From JBFMHD01 sp040752395 [NCBI: Candidatus Hydrogenedentota bacterium] (lineage in GTDB: Bacteria; JBFMHD01), in NCBI GenBank assembly GCA_040752395.1, contig JBFMHD010000036.1, forward strand, positions 1-16,634: a stretch of 16,634 nt of DNA, written 5' to 3'. This document shows, piece after piece, positions 7,631-14,331 of this stretch. How positions within the stretch are numbered: position 1 is the first letter of the stretch; each line of letters begins with the position of its first letter. The position numbers and the translations under genes are program-made. The notes under the pieces were generated by a model. It saw only the letters and a program-made list of their open reading frames with translations. It did not search any database and was not told where the DNA came from.

Positions 7631-7881
7631 AATACCTTATGGTGGGGGATGGAAAGTAACAGTGCCCAAAAATTGGCACTCTTCCTGGAATAACCACGAT
7701 AATTAGATAGAACATCCTTTATTTCATTTTTCCTGAAATGTTTCCACATCCATGCAACACTCTTCTTGTCACCATATTCCAGAATTCTCCGCAAGATGTA
7801 GACTCTGTTTCTATCTAATGTTATTTTGTCAAATTCAATATCCCAAAAATACTTCTTTAAAAATACGGGTAATTTCTTCAT
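7579..7881 (-). CDS. DUF6922-like protein, probable antitoxin partner
   Basis: This 100-residue protein starts MKKLPVFLKKYFWDIEFDKI and contains RILEYGDKKSVAWMWKHF and SRKSANFWALLL. This pattern matches the small DUF6922 family often found upstream of AbiEii nucleotidyltransferases. ATG 7881 is preferred over a GTG at 7929, because the strong promoter at 7936-7963 would start transcription at about that GTG. The ATG start leaves a leader of roughly 45 nt that includes a GGGGAAG stretch. By analogy with toxin-antitoxin operons, where the first small gene neutralises the second product, it is probably the antitoxin and perhaps a repressor. No helix-turn-helix motif is obvious, so this is inferred. 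Confidence 0.7.
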   Translation of the reverse strand: MKKLPVFLKKYFWDIEFDKITLDRNRVYILRRILEYGDKKSVAWMWKHFRKNEIKDVLSNYRGYSRKSANFWALLLSIPHHKVLCLKNHSRKGQKRIWSY

Positions 7882-7935
7882 TAGATATCTTTTTCTTCCC
7901 CAAATAATAAAATTAAGTATAGACTGCACAATTAG

Positions 7936-7963
7936 AGTATATAACTTGTAAAAACTATGTCAA
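7936..7963 (-). promoter_or_regulatory. Promoter of the DUF6922-AbiEii-NYN operon
   Basis: On the minus strand a perfect TTGACA (7958-7963) is followed after 16 nt by TATACT (7936-7941), five of six to consensus. It is the best promoter in the window and reads into the minus-strand operon. Confidence 0.7.
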
Positions 7964-8070
7964 CGCAAAATTACTGCCTCATCTGTCTCTTTGACAACAA
8001 GGTTTCTGTTTTTTGGGGTACAATTTGCTTTTGCAGTATGGCATAGCAGCTTTCAGATGGCAAAAAGGGT

Positions 8071-8085
8071 TGAGGCACTGCCTCA
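8071..8085. promoter_or_regulatory. Perfect 15-bp palindrome, possible operator
   Basis: TGAGGCACTGCCTCA is a perfect 7+1+7 inverted repeat. One half with flanks, ACTGCCTCAT, recurs as an exact 10-bp direct copy at 7973-7982, about 10 nt upstream of the -35 of the minus-strand operon. The spacing and symmetry fit a dimeric repressor site in the region between that operon and the BMC operon. The protein that would bind is unknown. Confidence 0.4.
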
Positions 8086-8168
8086 TTGGAACTTTTCTTG
8101 CATAAATTAGTTTTGTAAGTAAAATAATGGACAATTTCGTTAATTTTGCCTTTTAACTTTTAACTTGT

Positions 8169-8257
8169 CAGAGGAGTACTCATGAGCGCGGGTTGCGCTC
8201 TACACTATTGGGCTCTTGGGTTCTTGGGTTATTGCGTTTTTGCGCTCTACACAAGGT
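8169..8257 (+). repeat. REP-like palindrome plus 8-nt repeats
   Basis: GAGCGC at 8184-8189 and GCGCTC at 8195-8200 form a perfect 6-bp stem with a 5-nt loop, followed by TACAC. Five imperfect 8-nt units of the type CTTGGGTT/ATTGCGTT follow at 8207-8246, then GCGCTCTACAC again. Related copies lie at 13986-14060 and 14284-14310. It runs straight into composite repeat copy B. The rest of the gap from 7964 to 8168 holds the palindrome described separately and short TTTTAAC repeats, but no gene. Confidence 0.7.
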
Positions 8258-8445
8258 ATGAAAAACTAAAGATGATATAAAAAGAGTCGTGAGTCACAAG
8301 TCGCAAGTCGTGAGTCAAAACAGGACTCGAGACTCAAGACTCAAGACTTTTCAGCAGGCTCCGGGCTTCGGGCTCCAGCCGGCTGTAGTCCGTAGCCTGT
8401 AGCCTGTACCCCGAATTATTAGAGTTGCGAAGTTTTTCAGAGGAG
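8258..8445 (+). repeat. Composite heptad-repeat element, copy B, ending in the BMC ribosome binding site
   Basis: This copy has the same order as copy A: GAGTC-type hairpin, GGCT/TAGCC hairpin, then TTGCGAAGTTTTTCAGAGGAG-like tail. It has one more ACTCAAG unit than copy A (188 against 181 nt). Here the tail is used: the SD AGAGGAG at 8439-8445 lies 7 nt before ATG 8453 of the BMC gene. It is therefore the 5' leader of the BMC operon if transcription starts upstream, for example from the weak TTGCAT-N16-TAAAAT pair at 8098-8125. Confidence 0.85.
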
Positions 8446-8452
8446 ATTATAT

Positions 8453-9328
8453 ATGGTATTAGAAAAAGCATTAGGTTTTGTTGAAACAAAAGGGTATACC
8501 GGTGTCATTGAAGCAACTGATGTTATGCCTAAAACCAGTGAAGTAGAGTATTTCCATCATGTATTAATAGGTGGTAGTTATGTAACAACAGTATTCAGGG
8601 GTGAAGTTGGTGCTGTGCGGAGCGCTGTGGAACGTGCGAGCGAACAATCTGCTAAAGTAGGAACATTGCATACCTCTAATGTAATCCCAAGACCATTTGA
8701 TGCGATATTTGATTTTATAAATAAACTTAAAGAAGTAGAAATAGATGATCCTGCTATGCAGGCGCTTGGCATGATAGAGACCGTTGGTTTTGTTCCGATG
8801 ATTGAAGCAGCGGATGCAGGGTTAAAAGCAGCTAAAGTTATTGCATCAAACTGGGTAACTATTGGCGCAGGATATACTACAGTATTTTTTAGAGGCGAAG
8901 TAGCTGCTGTAAGGTCAGCGGTTGATGCTGGTGTTAATGCTTCTCAACGCGTTGGCGAAATAATCTCTCAGCATGTTATACCACGACCACATCAACTGAC
9001 TAATCTAAGGCTGCCTGTAGGTAAACCCAAAAATCTTGAACCACTTGATAAAAAAGCCGGCTTGGGTGAAGCACTTGGTATAATTGAAACAAGGGGTATG
9101 GCAGCACTTGTTGAAGCAGCTGACGCTGGTGTTAAAGCTGCAAGAACTATTATTACAGGGTTTTATAAGGTCGGTTCTGGTTATGTTACAACTACTTTTA
9201 GAGGTGATGTGGCTGCTGTCAGGGCTTCTGTCGAGGCAGCTTCTGCTGCTTCTTCCAAAGTTGGTAAACTTGTATCTGTTCACGTTATCCCAAAACCATA
9301 TCAATCCGTTGAATCATTGCTATATTAA
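8453..9328 (+). CDS. Triple-domain bacterial microcompartment shell protein
   Basis: The 291-residue product contains three tandem BMC (PF00936-type) domains at about residues 5-84, 103-180 and 205-284. Each begins with ALGxxET and ends with VIPRP or VIPKP, so the topology is that of hexameric BMC-H proteins, not the permuted BMC-T type. Ordinary shell proteins carry one domain (hexamers) or two (trimers); three would form a pseudohexamer from two chains. Edge-contact residues are kept in all three: lysines K27, K125, K228 and the R/K of the IP(R/K)P motif, R80, R178, K281. The pore loops differ: IGGSY, IGAGY and VGSGY. Domain 1 is the most diverged (ATDVMPKTSEVEYF replaces the usual AADAxxKAA). 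Linkers are about 18 and 24 residues. The gene is first in an apparent operon with an amylase. No vertex protein is nearby. Confidence 0.93.
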   Translation: MVLEKALGFVETKGYTGVIEATDVMPKTSEVEYFHHVLIGGSYVTTVFRGEVGAVRSAVERASEQSAKVGTLHTSNVIPRPFDAIFDFINKLKEVEIDDPAMQALGMIETVGFVPMIEAADAGLKAAKVIASNWVTIGAGYTTVFFRGEVAAVRSAVDAGVNASQRVGEIISQHVIPRPHQLTNLRLPVGKPKNLEPLDKKAGLGEALGIIETRGMAALVEAADAGVKAARTIITGFYKVGSGYVTTTFRGDVAAVRASVEAASAASSKVGKLVSVHVIPKPYQSVESLLY

Positions 9329-9337
9329 AGAGAATAT

Positions 9338-11311
9338 ATGGTTCTAATTAATTTTAAATATCCGCTTACAAAAGATGTCCGTTCTGTAAGTGTGATTGGT
9401 GAATGGAACAACTGGAAGCCTCAAAATTTAAAAAAAGACTCAAAACTCTGGCGTTTAGAACTCGATATAAAATCCGGAACCTATCTCTATAAATTCAGAT
9501 TAAATAATAATAAAGACGTTATTGATCCTTACAACAATGCAAAGATGCCCGATGGTCAATTTAATCCGGCATCTTTTATTTGTGTGGGTACCTACACAAA
9601 TGATGATAAATTTTCTGAACCGGTTGTTTTTCACGAAGAGGATAAACGGTTTGTTGAAATAGTTGATAAGAATATATTAAGTATTAAAATCTATCTCTTT
9701 GATAAAAATGTTAAACAAATATTTATTAAAGGCGCTTTTAACTTACAGATGGAAAAAATATATAGCGGTGATATCTATAGTATATTTCAATGTAGAAGAC
9801 GTGTTAAAGATGTATCAAATATTAAATATTATTTTGAATTGAATTATGGAAAAAAGTATAAATATTATATAAGATCAGGTATCTATAAAAATAGCCCCTC
9901 AAAAAAGAAATGGTTTAAATGGGACAAGAAAAAATATTACGATGATGCCCCGAGCTGGTTAAGAAACACTGTTTTTTATCAGATTTTTCCAGATAGATTT
10001 TATAGACATAAACTAAATTATACAAATCCTGATATAAAAATAGAAAAATGGGGTAAAAAACCAGGATACTTTAATTTCTCTGGTGGAAATCTAAAAGGTA
10101 TTATGAAAAAACTCGATTATCTGAAAGACGTGGGTATTAATGCTATATATCTAAATCCTGTTTTTAAATCGTCATCAAATCATAGATATAATACCGATGA
10201 TTATTTTACAATTGAGCCTATGCTCGGGAACGAAAAAGACCTTGTTAATCTTGTTAAACAGGCACATAAACGAGATATTCGTGTCATTCTTGACGGTGTT
10301 TTCAATCATACAAGTACCGCTTTTAAACCATTCCTGGACGTCTTAAAAAATCAGGAAAAATCTAAGTTTAAAGACTGGTTTAAAATTAAAGGTTTTCCCA
10401 TTAGCTTAAACCATGAAAATAATAATTACGAGTGCTGGGCAGGATTCCATCATATGCCTGCGCTGAATATTGAAAATATCGATGTCCAGAATTATATATT
10501 TAAAGTTGCAAGATATTGGATACGCGAGGCTGATATTGACGGCTGGAGATTAGATGTTCCATTTGAAATACCTCACTGGTTCTGGAAGAAATTTAGAAAA
10601 GAAATAAGAAAAGAGAAACGAGATGCCTGTATTATAGGCGAAATATGGGAAGACGGAACACAGTATTTTCAGGGAGATGAGTTTGATGGCGTGATGAATT
10701 ATAGATTAAAAAGAGCACTTGAAACCTTTATCCTTGATGAGAAAGAGGGAACAAGAAAAGCGGTCTCTGAAATAAACAGAATTTATTCAACATATCCCCG
10801 GGCTGCTCTGTATTCCTCTATGAGTTTATTATCAAGTCATGACGTCCCGAGGATTTATACTGTGTTAAATAAATCTTTATGGAAATTTAAACTATTATAT
10901 GTTTTGCTTTTTACTTTACCCGGAGCAGTATCTATCTATTATGGTGATGAAATAGCTATGCCTGGAAAGGGTGACCCTGATTGTAGAAGATGTATGAAAT
11001 GGAATAATTTGTCCAAAATCCCAAAAAATATAAAATATTTTTTCAAAAATCTTATTAAGATTAGAAAGAATAACCCTGTTCTCAGGGAAGGGGAGATAAA
11101 ATTTTATTACCATCAAGGCGATGTTCTCACGTTCTCAAGATACAATGACAAAGAGAAGGTGTGTGTATTTGTGAATAAAGGACCTGCTACCGCAACTGTC
11201 GATTTAAATAAAAATAAGTCCTTTATTGATTTATTCAATAATTTGAAATATAATAAAAGTAAACTTAAAATACAACCCCATAGTTTTTTAATTCTTAAAA
11301 ATATATCTTGA
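9338..11311 (+). CDS. GH13 neopullulanase/cyclomaltodextrinase-like alpha-glucan hydrolase
   Basis: The 657-residue protein has an N-terminal CBM48/AMPK-type glycan-binding domain (about 1-85, VIGEWNNWKP). A second beta-rich N domain follows (about 100-200), like that of neopullulanases. Then comes a GH13 barrel starting at YQIFPDRF (214-221). Active-site motifs are complete: DGVFNH (319-324), GWRLD with nucleophile D406, GEIW with acid/base E435, and SHD with D502. Such enzymes hydrolyse cyclodextrins, pullulan or maltodextrins to maltose, panose and glucose. There is no signal peptide, so it acts in the cytoplasm on stored or imported glucan. It starts 9 nt after the BMC stop with only a weak AGAG Shine-Dalgarno, which suggests reinitiation. 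Exact specificity cannot be read from the sequence. Confidence 0.92.
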   Translation: MVLINFKYPLTKDVRSVSVIGEWNNWKPQNLKKDSKLWRLELDIKSGTYLYKFRLNNNKDVIDPYNNAKMPDGQFNPASFICVGTYTNDDKFSEPVVFHEEDKRFVEIVDKNILSIKIYLFDKNVKQIFIKGAFNLQMEKIYSGDIYSIFQCRRRVKDVSNIKYYFELNYGKKYKYYIRSGIYKNSPSKKKWFKWDKKKYYDDAPSWLRNTVFYQIFPDRFYRHKLNYTNPDIKIEKWGKKPGYFNFSGGNLKGIMKKLDYLKDVGINAIYLNPVFKSSSNHRYNTDDYFTIEPMLGNEKDLVNLVKQAHKRDIRVILDGVFNHTSTAFKPFLDVLKNQEKSKFKDWFKIKGFPISLNHENNNYECWAGFHHMPALNIENIDVQNYIFKVARYWIREADIDGWRLDVPFEIPHWFWKKFRKEIRKEKRDACIIGEIWEDGTQYFQGDEFDGVMNYRLKRALETFILDEKEGTRKAVSEINRIYSTYPRAALYSSMSLLSSHDVPRIYTVLNKSLWKFKLLYVLLFTLPGAVSIYYGDEIAMPGKGDPDCRRCMKWNNLSKIPKNIKYFFKNLIKIRKNNPVLREGEIKFYYHQGDVLTFSRYNDKEKVCVFVNKGPATATVDLNKNKSFIDLFNNLKYNKSKLKIQPHSFLILKNIS

Positions 11312-11357
11312 TAAGTTTTATTAAAATATTACTATTCTCAAATACTGCTTAACTTTG

Positions 11358-11371
11358 TTTTTCAGAGGAGG
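11358..11371 (+). promoter_or_regulatory. Recurrent leader and strong ribosome binding site of pgi
   Basis: TTTTTCAGAGGAG plus one more G gives an AGAGGAGG Shine-Dalgarno 7 nt before ATG 11379. It fixes that start over a TTG at 11355. The same 13-mer ends composite repeat copies A to D, but here the hairpins are absent. Confidence 0.75.
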
Positions 11372-11378
11372 TCCCGGT

Positions 11379-12779
11379 ATGTCGTTATTGAAATATGTTT
11401 ATTCTAATCTGTTAAGCGAATCGGGTGTATCCACAGGTATATCAAAAAAAGAGTTTAGAGATAATCATAAATTATGTAATGAAGCATTAAAAAAAGTTTT
11501 ATCTGACAGAGAAAAAGGAGTGACTAAATATCGTGAATTACCCTACAAGAAAAAATGTATAAAAGAAATAGAAGCTTTTACGAAAAAATATAAAGACAGG
11601 ATAGAGGATTTTGTCGTACTTGGCATTGGCGGAAGCGCACTTGGAAATATTACCCTGCAAACAGCATTGAATCCTCTCACTTACAATAGCCTTAATAAAA
11701 AACAAAGAAATGGGTTCCCACGTATATTTATTCTTGATAATGTTGACCCTGAATTTATTAAATCTTATCTTTTAATCTTAAATCCTAAAAAAACTATGGT
11801 CAATATAATATCAAAAAGTGGGACAACCACCGAGGCTATGGCTAATTTTTTGATTTTTTATAAATGGCTGAAAGAAAATAAAGTAAATCCAAAAGAACAC
11901 ATAATTGTAACAACTGATTTGGTTAAAGGCGTGTTAAGAAAAATTGTTGATAAGGATGGTTATTTAAGTCTGGAAGTCCCTGATGGGGTAGGGGGCCGGT
12001 TTAGTGTTTTATCACCCGTAGGCTTATTGTCCGCCGCTTTTGGTGGCATTAATATTAAAAGATTATTAAAAGGGGCTGAAAAAGCTGATATTATGTGTTC
12101 TAAAAAAAATATTAATGAAAACCCTGCGTTTATGAATGCGTATCTCCATTATCTTTTATATAAAAAAGGGTTCGATATAACTGTTCTTTTACCTTATGCT
12201 AATGCTCTTAGTACGCTTGGAGACTGGTTTGTTCAATTATGGGCAGAAAGCCTGGGTAAAAAGTTCAATCTTAAAGGTGAGATGGTCAATACAGGTTTAA
12301 CACCAATAAGTGCGCTCGGAGCAACTGATCAGCATTCTCAAATACAACTTTTTAATGAGGGGCCCTTTAATAAAGTAATAAATTTTATAAGAGTTAAAAG
12401 ATTCAGAACCGATATAAAAATACCAGCGATATACAAAGAACACGATGAGCTGAATTATCTTGGTAATAGAAGCATTTCTGAACTTCTTAATAAAGAATAT
12501 CTCGGAACTATGATCGCTCTTACTGAAAATAATAGGCCCAATTGCACATTTGAAATACCAGCTATAAACGAAGAAACCATGGGTTTATTATTATATCTTT
12601 TTGAAGTTCAGACCTCATTTATGGGCGCTTTCTTAAATATTGACCCTTATGACCAGCCAGGTGTTGAAAACGGTAAATTGAATACCTATGCTTTGATGAA
12701 ACGAAAAGGCCACGAAGCACGTGCTACACAGATTAAAGATAGTTTAGCTAAACGTAAGGAGCATTTTATCGAATACTAA
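11379..12779 (+). CDS. pgi: Glucose-6-phosphate isomerase
   Basis: This enzyme interconverts glucose 6-phosphate and fructose 6-phosphate in glycolysis and gluconeogenesis. The 466-residue product has the sugar-phosphate motifs LGIGGSALGN (81-90) and SKSGTTTE (145-152). It carries both family signatures: DGVGGRFSVLSPVGL (202-216) and the segment ending DQPGVENGK (425-433). Catalytic residues E290 (WAESLGKK), H319 (TDQHSQIQ) and K433 are present. The length is that of the short bacterial form, not the roughly 550-residue E. coli type. It lies 67 nt after the amylase gene with no clear terminator between, so it may share the BMC-amylase transcript. It would take the phosphorylated glucose from glucan breakdown into glycolysis; the kinase or phosphorylase needed in between is not in the window. 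Confidence 0.95.
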   Translation: MSLLKYVYSNLLSESGVSTGISKKEFRDNHKLCNEALKKVLSDREKGVTKYRELPYKKKCIKEIEAFTKKYKDRIEDFVVLGIGGSALGNITLQTALNPLTYNSLNKKQRNGFPRIFILDNVDPEFIKSYLLILNPKKTMVNIISKSGTTTEAMANFLIFYKWLKENKVNPKEHIIVTTDLVKGVLRKIVDKDGYLSLEVPDGVGGRFSVLSPVGLLSAAFGGINIKRLLKGAEKADIMCSKKNINENPAFMNAYLHYLLYKKGFDITVLLPYANALSTLGDWFVQLWAESLGKKFNLKGEMVNTGLTPISALGATDQHSQIQLFNEGPFNKVINFIRVKRFRTDIKIPAIYKEHDELNYLGNRSISELLNKEYLGTMIALTENNRPNCTFEIPAINEETMGLLLYLFEVQTSFMGAFLNIDPYDQPGVENGKLNTYALMKRKGHEARATQIKDSLAKRKEHFIEY

Positions 12780-12807
12780 TCAACACCTTACTTTCGCTTT
12801 ATTTTTA

Positions 12808-12835
12808 TTGACTATAATCTCCATAAATATGTAAT
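12808..12835 (+). promoter_or_regulatory. Candidate promoter of the nitronate monooxygenase-like gene
   Basis: TTGACT at 12808-12813, a 16-nt spacer and TGTAAT at 12830-12835 each match consensus at five of six positions. This suggests the gene at 12877 is transcribed independently of pgi. Confidence 0.45.
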
Positions 12836-12876
12836 TATTATGATATGATAAAAGAAAGTGCAAGAAACGGATTTTT

Positions 12877-13980
12877 ATGGATAATAAACCAACATTAAAA
12901 GAATTGAGAATAGGCGATTTGACAGCTAAATTGCCTATTATTCAGGGTGGGATGGGTGTCTGTGTATCTTTAGCACGTTTATCTTCTGCAGTAGCTAATG
13001 AAGGCGGAATCGGTGTCATTGCATCAGTTGGACTTGGTAGATTTGAGCCAGATATATTTACCAATTATGTCGAAGCAAATAACAGGGCATTAAGAAAGGA
13101 GATAAGAAAAGCACGCCAACTAACCAATGGTTTACTTGGTATTAATATAATGGTTGCGCTATCGAATTTTGCTGAACTCGCCCAAACAGCTATTGACGAA
13201 GGGATTGATGTTATTTTTTCTGGTGCAGGGCTGCCGCTTAATCTACCTCAATTTTTAAGAAAAGATAGAAACACAAAATTAGTCCCGATCGTTTCATCAG
13301 CTCGAGCTGCTAAACTTATTTGTAAACGATGGAAAGATAAGTTCAACTATCTGCCTGATGCTATTGTTGTTGAGGGACCTTTAGCCGGGGGTCATCTCGG
13401 ATTTAAATATGAGCAGATTTTTGATCCTGCTTTTTCTTTGGAAAATTTAGTTACTGAAGTTATTAAAGAAATAAAGGTTATCGAACAATTATACAATAAA
13501 TCTATACCAGTAATAGCAGCTGGCGGTATATTTTCAGGAGAAGATATCTATAATATCTTTAAACTGGGCGTTGCTGGTGTACAGATGGCAACACGATTTG
13601 TAACAACACACGAATGTGACGCATCAATGGCTTTTAAACAGGCTTATATAAATGCTAAAAAAGAAGATATTATCATTATACAGAGTCCGGTTGGTCTCCC
13701 GGGAAGAGCTATAAGAAATAAGTTCCTTGATGATGTTAGTGCAGGTAAGAAAAAACCGTTCAAATGTCCGTATCGCTGTATTATAACCTGTGATGTTAAG
13801 AACAGCCCTTATTGCATCGCACTTGCATTACTCAATGCTCAGGAAGGAAAACTTGATGAAGGATTTGTATTCACAGGCTCAAATGCTTATAAAATAGATA
13901 AGATTCTATCTGTTAAAGAACTTATAAACTCAATAATAGACGAATACAATAAAGCTGTCGAAAAATACGGACCATTGTAA
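12877..13980 (+). CDS. Nitronate monooxygenase/FabK-family FMN enzyme
   Basis: The 367-residue product is a TIM-barrel flavoprotein of the nitronate monooxygenase (2-nitropropane dioxygenase)/FabK family. PIIQGGMGV (residues 20-28) is the FMN-binding start. GAGLPLNLP, VVEGPLAGGHLG with the likely active-site histidine, and IPVIAAGGIFSGEDI with GVAGVQMATRFV (phosphate-binding) follow. Near the C-terminus four cysteines are spaced C-x3-C-x3-C-x7-C (CPYRCIITCDVKNSPYC), a feature I associate with clostridial-type members, where the function is not settled. Members either oxidise nitronates or act as enoyl-ACP reductases. No fatty-acid genes surround it, so the choice is open. It has no strong Shine-Dalgarno and is the last plus-strand gene before the repeat region. 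Confidence 0.88.
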   Translation: MDNKPTLKELRIGDLTAKLPIIQGGMGVCVSLARLSSAVANEGGIGVIASVGLGRFEPDIFTNYVEANNRALRKEIRKARQLTNGLLGINIMVALSNFAELAQTAIDEGIDVIFSGAGLPLNLPQFLRKDRNTKLVPIVSSARAAKLICKRWKDKFNYLPDAIVVEGPLAGGHLGFKYEQIFDPAFSLENLVTEVIKEIKVIEQLYNKSIPVIAAGGIFSGEDIYNIFKLGVAGVQMATRFVTTHECDASMAFKQAYINAKKEDIIIIQSPVGLPGRAIRNKFLDDVSAGKKKPFKCPYRCIITCDVKNSPYCIALALLNAQEGKLDEGFVFTGSNAYKIDKILSVKELINSIIDEYNKAVEKYGPL

Positions 13981-13985
13981 CCCCA

Positions 13986-14060
13986 TTTAGCGCGGTTTGC
14001 ACTCTACACTATTGCGTTCTTGCGTTCTTGGGTTATTGCGTTATTGCGCTCTACACAACG
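13986..14060 (+). repeat. REP-like remnant with five 8-nt repeats
   Basis: AGCGCGGTTTGCACTCTACAC is a decayed version of the palindrome at 8184. It is followed by five 8-nt units (ATTGCGTT, CTTGCGTT, CTTGGGTT, ATTGCGTT, ATTGCGCT) at 14011-14050 and then CTACAC. The block has the same length as its copy before composite repeat B. Confidence 0.65.
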
Positions 14061-14061
14061 T

Positions 14062-14278
14062 ATGAAAAACTAAAGATGATATAAAAAGAGTCGTGAGTCG
14101 CAAGTCGTGAGTCAAAACAGGACTCAAGACTCAAGACTTTTCAGCAGGCTTTTGGCTTTTGGCTCCAGCCGGCTGTAGTCCGTGGCCTGTAGCCTGTCCT
14201 GATACCTCTCACTTCTTCCGTTATCTTGCTTCTTGCTTCTACTTGATATCATTAGAGTTACAATGTTTTTCAGAGGAG
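14062..14278 (+). repeat. Composite heptad-repeat element, copy C
   Basis: This copy lacks one AAGTCGC-type unit in the left arm of the first hairpin. It carries an insert between the GGCT hairpin and the tail: CCTGATACCTCTCAC, then TTGCTTC repeats (two units), then CTTGATATCATTAGAGTTACAA-like sequence. It ends in TTTTTCAGAGGAG at 14266-14278. Copy D has the same insert with three TTGCTTC units. After the tail comes ATGAGCGCG and a short REP-like palindrome (14286-14302), not a proper gene. Confidence 0.85.
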
Positions 14279-14331
14279 TAGTCATGAGCGCGGGGTGCGC
14301 TCTACACAAAGGATGAAAAAGATAGGAGATA

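Noticed and set aside
7991-8024. TTGACA and TACAAT as a forward promoter for the BMC operon
   Set aside because: The spacer is 22 nt, too long for a sigma70 promoter.
8182-8280. 32-codon frame starting MSAGCALH with a good Shine-Dalgarno, also seen as a 10-codon version at 14284-14316 and as an open frame without ATG at 13986-14084
   Set aside because: The frame lies in the REP palindrome and 8-nt repeats. Between 8182-8280 and 13986-14084 all nine base differences fall at amino-acid-changing positions, the start codon is lost in one copy, and the repeat period is not a multiple of three. It looks non-coding, with the start codon carried along by the repeat.
9005-9304. Minus-strand and alternative-frame ORFs inside the BMC gene
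   Set aside because: They shadow the well-supported BMC domains and have no ribosome binding sites or recognisable motifs.
14124-14309. 61-codon minus-strand frame in the intergenic region
   Set aside because: It lies wholly in composite repeat C, has no ribosome binding site and its product reflects the heptad repeats.
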